A DNA stretch of 64,000 nt from Clostridia bacterium (GTDB lineage: Bacteria > Bacillota > Clostridia > Oscillospirales > CAG-272): assembly GCA_017504625.1 (NCBI GenBank), contig JAFVQU010000006.1, forward strand, positions 1 to 64,000, written 5' to 3'. This document shows positions 7,481 to 16,285 of this stretch, piece after piece. Every line of letters starts with the position of its first letter. The stretch's first letter is position 1. The notes beneath the pieces were generated by a model. The model searched no databases. It saw nothing but the letters and a program-made list of their open reading frames with translations, and had not been told where the DNA came from. The translations under genes and the position numbers were made by a program.

Positions 7481-9124
7481 TTATGATTTAAGACTGTTGT
7501 CGCCGACGAAATCGAATTCAATGATCTCAATATCGTCGGTTGCGGATTCGTCGGGACGTGCGGCTTCAACTGCTTCAACGTCGCTGCCACCGAGCTCCTC
7601 GATGACGATGGGCTCGGAATCAATAACCTCAATAGCCGTCTGGCTATGGCTGAGCTTGATCTTATACATTACGCCGACTATCTGAATAGAAATTGTAGGC
7701 ATCATAGCGACGAGCGCGATCGTGCCGAATGCGTCGATCATGATCATTGAGGGCGTTGCGCTTCTATATGAGCAAACGCCGATCGAGAGAGGGAGCAGGA
7801 AGGTTGCCGCCATAACGCCCGATGCAACTCCGCCCGCGTCAAAGGCTATTGTAGTAAAGAGATTGGGGCAGAAGAAGGAAAGCGTTACCGCGATAACGTA
7901 TCCAACTACAAGGAATGGAAGGATCGGAATACCCGTGAGCGCGCGAGAAAGGGCAATTCCTGCCGCGACGGCAACTCCTATTGCCATTGCCATAGGAATG
8001 ACCTTTGGAGGTATCGTTCCCGAGGTTGCCTCCTCAACCTGTTTGTTAAGGACTCCGACGGCGGGCTCGGCGTAGGTCATGCAAAAGCCGATTATTATAC
8101 CGATAGGAATAACGATCCACGCGTGGTTCATATTAGCAAACGTCGTGCCAAGGAAGCTTCCTACGGGCATAAAGCCGACGTTAACGCCTACAAGGAACAA
8201 AAGCATGCCGACAAAGGTATATGCCGCGCCGATGAATATCTGCGCAAGCTCTTTTTTGTGAACTCTTACGCTGAGAAGCTGATATATAAGGAAGAAAATT
8301 ATTATGGGTAAAAGCCCCATAAGAACGTCCTTTATTATTTCCGGAGCAGCGGAGAGAAAGGAAAGTCCCATCTGTTGTGAATCCGAGAAGACAGGAGCTT
8401 CGTGAGGCGTATAGGATACGTTTTTGAAGCCGCCCGCAAGTCCCATTATAAGAATAGAGAGGATAGGCCCTATCGAGCATACTGCCATAAGACCAAAGCT
8501 TGCGTCGTCGTCCTCGCTCTGCGAGGTTATCGCGGCAATACCTGCGCCTATTGACATAACGAAGGGGACTGACATAGCTCCCGTGGTAACTCCGCCGGCA
8601 TCGTAGGCGATCGAGAGGAATGTGGGATCGGTGAGGTAAGCGATCACCGAAAGCACGAGTATTGCGCCGTAGCCGACGGTGAGTATGTATTTGAATTTTA
8701 TTCTGAAGATTATTCTCATCACCGCGACGACGAGGAATATTCCAAGTCCTGCCGCGACCGCGAGGATGAAGGGGAATTTCTGATCGCCCGTATAGCCCGC
8801 AAGCACGTGAAGATCGGGCTCGGAGATCGTAATAAGCACACCGACGATAAGCGAAATTGTCGCGATTATCGGGATCTTGCGCGAGCGCGTGAGGTTGGTG
8901 CCGATATATCCGCCTATTTGCGTCATGGAAAGCTCCGCGCCGAGCGAGAACAAGCCAAGACCGACGGTGAGCAGGCACGTGCCGACCACGAAGGCTATAA
9001 ATATTCCGTTGGGCAGGGGGCAGACCGTAAAGGAAAGAAGTAAAATAATAAGCGCGATCGGCATTACCGAGCCGCACGCCTCCTTTATCTTTTCGACCAG
9101 CGTTTCAAGTCGTTTTTTTCTCAT
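7481..9124 (-). CDS. DUF1538 family integral membrane protein
   Basis: A 547-residue protein with about 12-14 hydrophobic segments and a Glu/Asp-rich cytoplasmic tail (about 490-547). It is an internal duplication: TISEPDLHVLAGY and IAYDAGGVTTGAMSVPF in the first half match TYAEPAVGVLNKQV and IAFDAGGVASGVMAATF in the second. Known: this is the signature of DUF1538, an uncharacterised family often found beside PII-like genes; an inverted-repeat transporter or channel architecture is inferred from the duplication. It is co-transcribed with the tandem PII-like gene 16 bp downstream. The start at 9124 has AGGAAC upstream. The substrate is unknown. Confidence 0.83.
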   Translation of the reverse strand: MRKKRLETLVEKIKEACGSVMPIALIILLLSFTVCPLPNGIFIAFVVGTCLLTVGLGLFSLGAELSMTQIGGYIGTNLTRSRKIPIIATISLIVGVLITISEPDLHVLAGYTGDQKFPFILAVAAGLGIFLVVAVMRIIFRIKFKYILTVGYGAILVLSVIAYLTDPTFLSIAYDAGGVTTGAMSVPFVMSIGAGIAAITSQSEDDDASFGLMAVCSIGPILSILIMGLAGGFKNVSYTPHEAPVFSDSQQMGLSFLSAAPEIIKDVLMGLLPIIIFFLIYQLLSVRVHKKELAQIFIGAAYTFVGMLLFLVGVNVGFMPVGSFLGTTFANMNHAWIVIPIGIIIGFCMTYAEPAVGVLNKQVEEATSGTIPPKVIPMAMAIGVAVAAGIALSRALTGIPILPFLVVGYVIAVTLSFFCPNLFTTIAFDAGGVASGVMAATFLLPLSIGVCSYRSATPSMIMIDAFGTIALVAMMPTISIQIVGVMYKIKLSHSQTAIEVIDSEPIVIEELGGSDVEAVEAARPDESATDDIEIIEFDFVGDNSLKS

Positions 9125-9269
9125 GTTCAGTTCCTATCCGCATATTTTATCAGTATAATTATAAATCACTTTAGGTATTACTTGTTTGATTTATTAAGAC
9201 CTTTTCTTTAACAATTTGTTAATTGTAAGGCACTGGATGATTTGCCGAAGTAAAAAGCGCCAAAATCCC

Positions 9270-9298
9270 TTGACAAAATAAGGCTTTTGTGTTAAAAT
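9270..9298 (+). promoter_or_regulatory. Promoter of glyS
   Basis: TTGACA (9270-9275), 17-bp spacer, TAAAAT (9293-9298). The leader of about 90 nt contains a small GC-rich palindrome (9362-9378) just before the ribosome binding site but is too short for a T-box and lacks a T-box sequence. Confidence 0.8.
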
Positions 9299-9394
9299 TT
9301 ATAATCGGATTATAGTTTGAACAATGCAGTTTTGCATCATAATTCATCAACAAATTTTGTGCCGCCACGCCATGGCGGAGAAAAGAGGTTTAAA

Positions 9395-10816
9395 ATGAAA
9401 AACACAGAAAAGACAATGGACAAAATAGTCGCTCTTTGCAAAGGCCGCGGCTTTATTTTCCCCGGATCAGAGATCTACGGCGGTCTCGCTAACACCTGGG
9501 ACTACGGCCCTCTCGGCGTTGAGCTTAAGAACAACGTAAAGAAGGCTTGGTGGAAAAAATTTGTTCAGGAAAATAAATATAACGTCGGTCTTGACGCCGC
9601 CATTCTTATGAATCCTCAGACCTGGGTAGCCTCCGGTCACCTTGCGGGCTTCTCCGATCCTCTTATGGACTGTAAGGAGTGCAAGGAGCGCTTCAGAGCG
9701 GATAAGCTTATTGAGGACTGGTGCGCTGAAACCGGCTTTGAGCTTACTAAGCCCATCGACGCCTTTACCCACGCCGAGATGAAGGAGTTCGTTGAGGAGC
9801 ATAACATTCATTGTCCCACCTGCGGAAAGCACAACTTCACTGACATCCGCCAGTTTAACCTTATGTTCAAGACCTTCCAGGGCGTTACCGAGGACGCGAA
9901 GAACACTGTTTATCTCCGTCCCGAGACCGCTCAGGGTATTTTTACAAACTTCGTAAACGTTCAGAGAACTACCCGTAAGAAGATGCCCTTCGGTATCGCG
10001 CAGATCGGTAAGTCCTTCCGTAACGAGATCACTCCCGGTAACTTCATCTTCCGCGTGCGTGAGTTCGAGCAGATGGAGCTTGAGTTCTTCTGCAAGCCCG
10101 GCACCGATCTTGAGTGGTTCGCATACTGGAGAGAATTCTGCCACAACTGGTTGCTCTCCATCGGTCTTAAGGACGAAAATATCCGTCTTCGTGACCACGA
10201 TCCCGAGGAGCTTTGCTTCTACTCCAAGGCTACTACCGACTTTGAGTTCCTCTTCCCGTTCGGTTGGGGCGAGCTCTGGGGCGTAGCTGACAGAACAGAT
10301 TACGACCTTACCCAGCATCAGAATGAGTCGAGAAAGGATCTTACCTACTTTGATCCCGAGACTAACGAAAGATATATTCCTTACGTCGTTGAGCCCTCGC
10401 TCGGCGTTGAGAGAACCGTTCTCTCTGTGCTTTGCGACGCATACGACGAGGAGGTTATCGACGTGGCTAAGAACGACGTGAGAACCGTGCTTCGCTTCCA
10501 TCCCGCGCTTGCTCCTATCAAGGCGGCCGTTCTTCCTCTCTCGAAGAAGCTCTCCGAGAAGGCAGGCGAGATCTACGCCGAGCTTTCCAAGTACTTTATG
10601 GTTGATTACGACGAGGCGGGCTCTATCGGTAAGAGATATCGCCGTCAGGACGAGATCGGTACTCCGCTTTGTATCACCGTTGACTTTGACACCGTTGGCG
10701 ACGCTGAAAAGGAAGGCGACAACTGTGTAACCGTTCGTGACAGAGATACTATGGAGCAGGTAAGAATTCCCGTAAGCGAGCTTCGCGCTTACATCGAGAA
10801 GAAGATTGAATTCTGA
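9395..10816 (+). CDS. glyS: Glycine--tRNA ligase, homodimeric type
   Basis: Charges tRNA-Gly. The 473-residue class II enzyme is the single-chain alpha2 form (the eukaryote/Gram-positive type), not the alpha/beta tetramer. N-terminal [20 protein letters not shown], then motif 2 around [20 protein letters not shown], and motif 3 around [17 protein letters not shown] precede the anticodon-binding domain (about 370-473). [18 protein letters not shown] pair of Cys motifs near residues 94 and 148 may bind zinc. ATG at 9395 has AAAGAGG upstream; an in-frame ATG at 9317 lacks a site. It is monocistronic and followed by a strong terminator. Confidence 0.97.
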   Translation: MKNTEKTMDKIVALCKGRGFIFPGSEIYGGLANTWDYGPLGVELKNNVKKAWWKKFVQENKYNVGLDAAILMNPQTWVASGHLAGFSDPLMDCKECKERFRADKLIEDWCAETGFELTKPIDAFTHAEMKEFVEEHNIHCPTCGKHNFTDIRQFNLMFKTFQGVTEDAKNTVYLRPETAQGIFTNFVNVQRTTRKKMPFGIAQIGKSFRNEITPGNFIFRVREFEQMELEFFCKPGTDLEWFAYWREFCHNWLLSIGLKDENIRLRDHDPEELCFYSKATTDFEFLFPFGWGELWGVADRTDYDLTQHQNESRKDLTYFDPETNERYIPYVVEPSLGVERTVLSVLCDAYDEEVIDVAKNDVRTVLRFHPALAPIKAAVLPLSKKLSEKAGEIYAELSKYFMVDYDEAGSIGKRYRRQDEIGTPLCITVDFDTVGDAEKEGDNCVTVRDRDTMEQVRIPVSELRAYIEKKIEF

Positions 10817-10840
10817 TCTGAAAAGAAATTATAAAGCAAT

Positions 10841-10878
10841 ACGGAGAACGTGAAAAGCGCGTTCTCCGTATATTTTTG
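10841..10878 (+). terminator. Terminator of glyS
   Basis: ACGGAGAACG (10841-10850) pairs with CGTTCTCCGT (10860-10869), followed by ATATTTTTGG. Confidence 0.88.
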
Positions 10879-10935
10879 GTTTATATAACAACAAACGATT
10901 TATAAAACAATGATTTATTACATCAAAATAACAAA

Positions 10936-10971
10936 ATCAAGCCGTAAGACCATTAGATCTTACGGCTTGAT
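10936..10971 (-). terminator. Terminator of the rplJ-rplL operon
   Basis: A perfect 14-bp stem (ATCAAGCCGTAAGA with its complement) and 8-nt loop; on the minus strand TTTGTTATTTT follows. It closes the operon after rplL, so rpoB-rpoC are not co-transcribed. Confidence 0.88.
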
Positions 10972-11033
10972 CTGTTATCCAAAATTAACAGCTTATAAAT
11001 TGTTGTCTGTAAGGTAATCTAAAAAGGTTTAAA

Positions 11034-11414
11034 TTACTTGATCTCAACGGTTGCGCCTGCAGCCTCGAGCTCAGCCTTAACCTTCTCAGCGTCGTCCTTG
11101 GAAACACCTTCCTTAACAGCCTTGGGGCAACCCTCAACCATGTCCTTAGCTTCCTTAAGTCCGAGACCGGTGATCTCACGGATAGCCTTGATAACGTTGA
11201 GCTTCTTGTCGCCGAAGCCGGTGAGGATAACGTCGAACTCGGTCTTTTCCTCAGCTGCGGGAGCTGCTGCTGCGCCTGCTACTGCAACTACGCCTACGGG
11301 AGCTGCTGCGGATACGCCGAACTCTTCCTCAACTGCCTTTACGAGGTCAGCGAGCTCAAGAATAGTAAGAGTCTTGATTTCTTCAACAATATTTGTAATC
11401 TTTTCGGATGCCAT
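11034..11414 (-). CDS. rplL: Ribosomal protein bL12 (L7/L12)
   Basis: The stalk protein that recruits and activates translation GTPases. In 126 residues it has the N-terminal dimerisation helices ([20 protein letters not shown]), an Ala-rich hinge (about 36-56) and the compact C-terminal domain with [20 protein letters not shown] and [20 protein letters not shown]. It lies 62 bp after rplJ and shares its leader. An AGGAGG site precedes the ATG at 11414. Confidence 0.98.
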   Translation of the reverse strand: MASEKITNIVEEIKTLTILELADLVKAVEEEFGVSAAAPVGVVAVAGAAAAPAAEEKTEFDVILTGFGDKKLNVIKAIREITGLGLKEAKDMVEGCPKAVKEGVSKDDAEKVKAELEAAGATVEIK

Positions 11415-11476
11415 TTGAATATACCTCCTGAATGTAAATAAATATTTTTTTAATGTTTATATTGGTCTGTGACCGA

Positions 11477-12061
11477 TTATTCTGCAGCGGGTGCTTCAGC
11501 AGCCTCTGCGGGTGCAGCTTCCTCAGCTGCGGGAGCTTCTGCTTCTGCAGGAGCTTCTGCGCTATCCTCGCCCTTGTCGATGATAGCCTGAATAGCATAA
11601 GCAAAGTTGTAAAGAGGAGACTTGATAGAGCCGAGGAACTTTGCAAGGAGAACTTCCTTAGAGGGAATAGATGCGAGGTTGTTTACGCCTGCTTCATCAA
11701 TAACCTCTCCGTCAACATATCCTGCGAGGATCTGGAAAGAGGGGATCTTCTCTGCGTATTCCTTGAGGATCTTAGCGGGTGCGATAGGATCTTCGGGGCT
11801 GGAGATTGCGATTGCAGTCATACCGTTGAGGTACTGCTTCATATCGCCGTAGCCGCACATATCGCATGCTCTTCCTGTAAGGGTGTTCTTCATAACGACG
11901 TACTTAACGCCTGCCTCACGAAGAGCCTTACGGAGTGCCGTGTCGCTTTCAACGGTGATACCCTGATAGTTAACGACGACACCGGAAGCACTTGCCTTGA
12001 TCTGCTCTGCAAGGTCAGCAACTATCTGCTTCTTCTGTTCGAGTATTGCATTACTAGGCAT
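11477..12061 (-). CDS. rplJ: Ribosomal protein uL10, with Ala/Glu-rich tail
   Basis: The stalk base protein that binds 23S rRNA and carries L12 dimers. It has 194 residues against about 165-175 usual; the extra length is a low-complexity Ala/Glu/Pro tail (about 170-194, AEAPAAEEAAPAEAAEAPAA). The N-terminal SGVVVNYQGITVESDTALRK and VKYVVMKNTLTGRA mark the RNA-binding domain. Translation is expected to be controlled by L10 binding to the leader at 12090-12257. The operon lacks rplK-rplA upstream and rpoBC downstream. Confidence 0.98.
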   Translation of the reverse strand: MPSNAILEQKKQIVADLAEQIKASASGVVVNYQGITVESDTALRKALREAGVKYVVMKNTLTGRACDMCGYGDMKQYLNGMTAIAISSPEDPIAPAKILKEYAEKIPSFQILAGYVDGEVIDEAGVNNLASIPSKEVLLAKFLGSIKSPLYNFAYAIQAIIDKGEDSAEAPAEAEAPAAEEAAPAEAAEAPAAE

Positions 12062-12089
12062 TTTGTGGTTTCACCTCCCGTAGTGATTA

Positions 12090-12257
12090 AAACTAAAATA
12101 AAAAATCTTCCTTCCCTCAAAGCACACTCACCCGATGGAAGAAAGACGCATAATTTGCCACTACGGCAGAATATTCGTTTTTAACACTTCCTCGGCAGGG
12201 TGGCTTGCGCTTTTACGGGAACCTGCTGTCTTTGGATAAGAGCCTTATCGGCTCACC
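12090..12257 (-). ncRNA. L10 leader (ribosomal protein autoregulatory RNA)
   Basis: Between the promoter and rplJ the minus-strand RNA contains the characteristic L10 leader pieces: GCAGGTGAGCCGATAAGGCTC, split here as GCAGG at about 12253 and a GAGCC/GGCTC hairpin, then AAAGACAGCAGGT (about 12230-12218) and CCTGCCGAGGA (about 12198-12188) closing the kink-turn-like binding arm. Known: this RNA binds L10(L12)4 and represses translation or transcription of rplJL in Firmicutes. Confidence 0.85.
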
Positions 12258-12262
12258 TGCGT

Positions 12263-12291
12263 ATTATACTACAATAAATATGATTTGTCAA
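12263..12291 (-). promoter_or_regulatory. Promoter of rplJ-rplL
   Basis: Minus strand TTGACA (12291-12286), 17-bp spacer, TATAAT (12268-12263): full consensus, as expected for a ribosomal protein operon. Confidence 0.92.
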
Positions 12292-12367
12292 TAGGTTTTT
12301 TGAAAAAAGTTGTGATTTTTTGAAAAAATTTATGAAAATCATCGAAAATAATGATTTGGGGAAAGAA

Positions 12368-12411
12368 AAAAGGCGCAAAACTTGATTTTTTTCGGTAGTC
12401 TTACGCCTTTT
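12368..12411 (-). terminator. Terminator of the WYL-like gene
   Basis: AAAAGGCG and CGCCTTTT (outer 8 bp, extended by weak pairs) enclose a long loop; minus-strand T-rich sequence follows. It lies 8 bp after the stop codon. Confidence 0.7.
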
Positions 12412-12418
12412 ATACCTA

Positions 12419-12976
12419 TCAGAATTTGTTGTTTTTGATGACGTTTTCTGCCATTTTAACGAGCTTTTCGCGGATCCAGAGAGGCTCTACGATCTTGAAA
12501 TCCGAGCGAAGCGTTATAAGGACGCTCAAAAACTGCTCTACGTTGTGGAATTCGCATATGTACTTGTTTCGGGGCTCTCTTGAAATGATGAAATTCTTGA
12601 GATTCAGCACCGAGAGCTTGTCGGGGATCTCGAGGGTTGCCGTGTAGGGCATCTGCATCTGCACAAAAGTACTTTCTGCCTGCATTGACGCGCCCGACAT
12701 GCTGTCCGAAAGCTCGGTCATCGAGTCGTCGTTGTCGCTTGACATGACGAGGGGAAGGGAAAATTGCTCGGTGTAGTAAAAGCCCTTATGCTCCATGCTG
12801 TATTCAAGCGGCGCGCCAAGCTGCTTTTTTAAGTAGTCGACGTCTCTTTGCGCTTGTCTGTGCGATATATTGAATCTTTCGGCGAGACGCATTGCATTAG
12901 GGTAGTACATATTGACTATTTTCTTGTGAAGCCACTGTATCCTGGTGTTTGCTGACGTCTGATTGCTTGTTCTCAT
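12419..12976 (-). CDS. WYL-type transcriptional regulator apparently lacking the WYL core
   Basis: A 185-residue protein. Residues about 10-70 form the helix-turn-helix typical of YafY/WYL regulators (MYYPNAMRLAERFNISHRQA, then QRDVDYLKKQLGAPLEYS and KGFYYTE). The C-terminal 40 residues (HNVEQFLSVLITLRSDFKIV, then EPLWIREKLVKMAENVI) resemble the WCX end domain. Standard members are about 300 residues with a WYL ligand-binding domain between these; here only about 70 residues separate them and no W-Y-L motif is visible. It may be a natural short form or a deletion derivative. It is downstream (65 bp) of a membrane protein gene on the same strand, a possible regulatory pair. Starts at 12976. 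Confidence 0.65.
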   Translation of the reverse strand: MRTSNQTSANTRIQWLHKKIVNMYYPNAMRLAERFNISHRQAQRDVDYLKKQLGAPLEYSMEHKGFYYTEQFSLPLVMSSDNDDSMTELSDSMSGASMQAESTFVQMQMPYTATLEIPDKLSVLNLKNFIISREPRNKYICEFHNVEQFLSVLITLRSDFKIVEPLWIREKLVKMAENVIKNNKF

Positions 12977-13041
12977 TGATCAATGATCCTTTCGTTTTTC
13001 GTTGTGTGCTTTGCGAAGTTTATTAGGATCTGTGCTGTCTG

Positions 13042-13896
13042 TCATTCCTCTTTTGCGGGTGAGAGGATCTCAACGGTATAAAATAGCGCGTACGCAATAA
13101 TGATTATTGCAAAATAAAGGTAGAATGCGGGGAGGGACTTTCCCTTTGCTGCAAAAGCGATTATGGCTGATGTCGCCGCCATTGGCGCGAATGTGACCGA
13201 GAAGAGTCTGAAGGCGAGGGAGGTGCGCGCTCCTTTTCCCTGGATATGCGACTTCATTTCGTAAAGCTTGGAGAGGCATATAGCGGCGAGGGAAAACTGA
13301 AGCAAGAGCTTCTGCGGATTATTCATCTCGACCGACATGTCAAAATAGAGCAGGGCGATGCCAAGGATACATAAAAATATCGTTGAATAGCCGTTTATCT
13401 GGTCTGCCGCTCCGTAACCACTGCCAACCCTGCGAAGAGCAGGACTTGAAAGAAATATTATTGCGGATAAAACGACGATCGCGACCGTAAGCACGTCGGA
13501 GGGAAGGACCGTTCCATCACCCTTGGCGGTATTTTTGAGCGAATCTATCGAGAATATCATATTCTTGCTTCCGATGACTGCCATAACGCCGCAAAATACA
13601 ACGGCAAGGTGCAATATCAACGTAGCAACGCGCAAAAGGGTTGTGCGTTTTCTATCATTTATATATATACGGTTGGTACGGACAAGGATCAGGGATATGG
13701 CAAGCTCAATTAAGATTGCCGATACTAAAAGAATGCTCGCGATCTTGCCGACGAGATATCCCGTCTGCGCGTTATACGCAAGTGTAAATGTCAGCGCGGC
13801 GATAATAGCTGAGGCAACGAGGGAAATGGCTGCCCATATCCGATGATTGCCTGAGGGAATGCTATGCGTCTGTTGAAGTGTATCTTTATTGTTCAT
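13042..13896 (-). CDS. Polytopic membrane protein of unknown function
   Basis: A 284-residue protein with about eight hydrophobic segments (first at about 20-42, last at about 255-276), short polar loops and no catalytic motif; the N-terminus (MNNKDTLQQTHSIPSGNHR) is probably cytoplasmic. No family is recognised. The WYL-like regulator follows on the same strand, so the two may form a two-gene unit. It reads away from the ribosomal superoperon promoter on the other side. Confidence 0.65.
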   Translation of the reverse strand: MNNKDTLQQTHSIPSGNHRIWAAISLVASAIIAALTFTLAYNAQTGYLVGKIASILLVSAILIELAISLILVRTNRIYINDRKRTTLLRVATLILHLAVVFCGVMAVIGSKNMIFSIDSLKNTAKGDGTVLPSDVLTVAIVVLSAIIFLSSPALRRVGSGYGAADQINGYSTIFLCILGIALLYFDMSVEMNNPQKLLLQFSLAAICLSKLYEMKSHIQGKGARTSLAFRLFSVTFAPMAATSAIIAFAAKGKSLPAFYLYFAIIIIAYALFYTVEILSPAKEE

Positions 13897-14194
13897 TCAG
13901 GTTACTTCCGATTAAAAAAGTTAATATATATCTATTATACAACAAAAAAATGAGTAAATCAATAGGGTTTGGAAGAATTTACGCAAATGAAACACGCGGA
14001 GGCGTGTACGGCGAAAAAGCGGAGAGAACACGGCGCTGCGCGTTGCGGCTTCGCGCGTGCATATATTATATATATAATAAAATGAAGGAAACTGCGTAAA
14101 GCCGGCGAGAAAAATTGGGGAAAACGCAAAAAATTGTGCAAATTATACAATAATAAGGGGTGAAAGTTCGTTAAATTCTGATAAAAAATCATTA

Positions 14195-14223
14195 TTGACA
14201 AAAAGGATAAAATAGTATATAAT
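14195..14223 (+). promoter_or_regulatory. Main promoter of the S10-spc-alpha operon
   Basis: TTGACA (14195-14200), 17-bp spacer, TATAAT (14218-14223): full consensus. No other equally good promoter is visible until after rplQ at 30495. Confidence 0.9.
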
Positions 14224-14229
14224 AGTAGA

Positions 14230-14545
14230 GCTTGATATGCGATGAAGCGAGAGGTTGCTCTTGAAGGGACGCCTTTAAGAGGTAATTTTCGTGGAGTATG
14301 TCCGTATGAACGGGCGACGTAGTCTTTCATACACACACTAAGCAACATGCGGCATAGTGGTGCTTCGGTGTTATAATCCTTTGATTTACTCGGAATTTGT
14401 CTGTCAGATGCTGATGCGGGCAAAGTCCGTATTTTAATGTAAAGGGTTAGAAACACACGGCACGGTGTACGAAGAAAACGCCCACCTTACAACGCTTTTG
14501 CAAATATGCACGCAAGAGCGAAATTTTGAAAGGAGGCACATTACA
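14230..14545 (+). ncRNA. Long structured leader of rpsJ
   Basis: About 315 nt lie between the promoter and rpsJ. Several helices can be drawn by hand: TCTTGAAGG/CCTTTAAGA (14259-14280), GTATG/CATAC (14296-14331) enclosing GTCCGT/ACGGGC, and ATGCGGGC/GTCCGTAT (about 14413-14431). No reading frame with a good ribosome binding site is inside. Known: S10 operons are controlled through their leaders in many bacteria; which protein would bind this one is not evident. Confidence 0.6.
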
Positions 14546-14857
14546 ATGGCAGTTAATGAAAAAATCAGAGTTCGTCTTAAGAGCTACGATCACACTCTCA
14601 TCGATACCGCTGCAGAGAAGGTTGTAACCCTTGCTAAGGCAAACGGCTCCGAGGTTTCGGGTCCTATCCCGCTTCCCACTGAGAGAGAGATCGTTACGAT
14701 CCTCCGTGCAGTGCACAAGTACAAGGACGCTCGTGAGCAGTTCGAGATGAGAACTCACAAGAGACTCATTGATATCATAAAGCCCAATCAGAAGACGATT
14801 GAAGCTCTTATGAACGTTGAGCTCCCTGCAGGCGTTGAGATCGAGGTTAAGATCTGA
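14546..14857 (+). CDS. rpsJ: Ribosomal protein uS10
   Basis: The first gene of the superoperon, 103 residues. Starts [20 protein letters not shown] at ATG 14546, 9 nt after AAGGAGG; the upstream in-frame codons are leader sequence. The conserved loop [17 protein letters not shown] and the end [20 protein letters not shown] are intact. It is a 30S head protein that also takes part in transcription antitermination with NusB. A 151-bp structured gap separates it from rplC. Confidence 0.97.
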   Translation: MAVNEKIRVRLKSYDHTLIDTAAEKVVTLAKANGSEVSGPIPLPTEREIVTILRAVHKYKDAREQFEMRTHKRLIDIIKPNQKTIEALMNVELPAGVEIEVKI

Positions 14858-14880
14858 TTCCTACATTTTAATTAATTATC

Positions 14881-14988
14881 AAGCAAGCGAGCTCCACTCG
14901 CAAAACAAGGACAACAGCCGACGGCAGTGAGCCGTGACGGTAACCTTGTAAGTCACGTTGGACGGACAAGATCCTATCCAACCAATAA
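14881..14988 (+). ncRNA. Structured spacer between rpsJ and rplC
   Basis: Hairpins seen: CAAGG/CCTTG enclosing ACGGC/GCCGT (about 14905-14958), and GTTGGA/TCCAAC (about 14957-14982) just before the rplC ribosome binding site. Most other gaps in this operon are under 60 bp, so a regulatory role (for example binding by L3 or L4) is possible but unproven. Confidence 0.4.
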
Positions 14989-15008
14989 TTTACAGGAGGA
15001 AAACAAAA

Positions 15009-15641
15009 ATGAAAAAGGGTATTATCGGTAAGAAAATCGGTATGACTCAGATCTTCGATGAGAAGGGTAACGTAATCCCCGTAACAGTCATCGAAGCAGG
15101 TCCCTGTGTAGTAGCACAGAAGAAGACCGCTGAAAACGACGGCTATGACGCCGTTCAGCTTGGTTTCATGGATGTTAAGGAAAAGCATCTCACCAAGGCT
15201 GAAAAAGGTCATTTCACCAAGGCAGGTGTTCAGATCAAGAAGCACCTCAAGGAATTCCGTCTTGACGATTGCAGCGCAATAAACGTTGGCGACGTCATTA
15301 CAGCCGATACCTTCGCCGCAGGCGAGAAGGTCGACGTAACAGGTATGACAAAGGGCCGTGGTTTCACTGGTTGCGTTAAGAGATGGAACAATCACATTCT
15401 TCGTATGACTCACGGTACAGGTCCTATCCACCGTCAGCCCGGTTCTATGGGTTCGATCTCCGATCCCTCCAGAATCTTCAAGAACAAGAAGATGCCCGGT
15501 CAGTACGGTAACGAGCAGGTAACTGTATTGAATCTTAAGGTCGTTAAGATCGACAGCGAAAGAAACCTCATCGCAGTTAAGGGCGCTATCCCCGGTGCGA
15601 AGGACGGTATCGTATTCGTTCGCGATTCGATCAAAGCATAA
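15009..15641 (+). CDS. rplC: Ribosomal protein uL3
   Basis: 210 residues, starting [16 protein letters not shown] at ATG 15009 behind AGGAGG. The conserved central loop that reaches the peptidyl-transferase centre is present as [13 protein letters not shown], followed by [16 protein letters not shown]. It is an early assembly protein of the 50S subunit. Upstream in-frame codons back to 14958 belong to the structured spacer. Confidence 0.97.
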   Translation: MKKGIIGKKIGMTQIFDEKGNVIPVTVIEAGPCVVAQKKTAENDGYDAVQLGFMDVKEKHLTKAEKGHFTKAGVQIKKHLKEFRLDDCSAINVGDVITADTFAAGEKVDVTGMTKGRGFTGCVKRWNNHILRMTHGTGPIHRQPGSMGSISDPSRIFKNKKMPGQYGNEQVTVLNLKVVKIDSERNLIAVKGAIPGAKDGIVFVRDSIKA

Positions 15642-15661
15642 TTGAAAGGAGGAAATAAATA

Positions 15662-16285
15662 ATGCCTACGATTAAAGTATTGAATATGGCCGGCGCAGAA
15701 GTCGGAACCATGGAACTCTCCGACGTATTGTTCGGTGGAGAAGTAAACGGCACAGTCCTCCACGCTGCAGTAAGAGCTTACCTTCTCAATCAGAGACAGG
15801 GTACTCAGTCCACTCTTACTCGCTCCGAAGTATCCGGTGGCGGTAGAAAGCCCTGGAGACAGAAGGGTACCGGTAGAGCTCGTCAGGGTTCGACCCGTTC
15901 TCCTCAGTGGACACACGGTGGTATCGCTCTTGGCCCGAAGCCCAGAACCTACCGCACTGACCTCAACAAGAAGACAAAGAGACTTGCTCTTATCAGCGCT
16001 CTTACCGACAAGGTTAACAACGGCAAGCTTATCGTTCTCGACGACATCAAGCTCGACGCTTACAAGACCAAGGTTATGGCTGATATGTTCAAGGCACTCG
16101 GTGCTGAGAGAAAGCCTCTCGTAGTTCTTCCCGAGGTTGACAGCTTTATCGTTAAGAGCTGTGCAAACATTCCCGGCGCGAAGACTTGCCTCTACAACAC
16201 TATCAACGTTTACGATATTTTGAATGCAGATACATTCATTACTACCGTAGCAGCTGTTAAAATGCTCGAGGAGGTATATGCATAA
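15662..16285 (+). CDS. rplD: Ribosomal protein uL4
   Basis: 207 residues. The extended loop that lines the exit tunnel is recognised in RKPWRQKGTGRARQGSTRSP, with QWTHGGIALGPKPRTY after it. In other bacteria L4 also represses the S10 operon by binding its leader, which makes the long rpsJ leader here relevant, though no L4 site can be proved by eye. GGAGG precedes ATG; the stop overlaps the rplW start by one base (TAATG). Confidence 0.97.
   Translation: MPTIKVLNMAGAEVGTMELSDVLFGGEVNGTVLHAAVRAYLLNQRQGTQSTLTRSEVSGGGRKPWRQKGTGRARQGSTRSPQWTHGGIALGPKPRTYRTDLNKKTKRLALISALTDKVNNGKLIVLDDIKLDAYKTKVMADMFKALGAERKPLVVLPEVDSFIVKSCANIPGAKTCLYNTINVYDILNADTFITTVAAVKMLEEVYA

Noticed and set aside
9299..9394. 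T-box in the glyS leader
   Set aside because: No GGTGGNACC core or terminator is present and the leader is under 100 nt.
13897..14194. Hidden gene between the membrane protein and the rpsJ promoter
   Set aside because: Short frames occur here but none has a ribosome binding site or recognisable sequence; only the promoter region at 14195 is supported.
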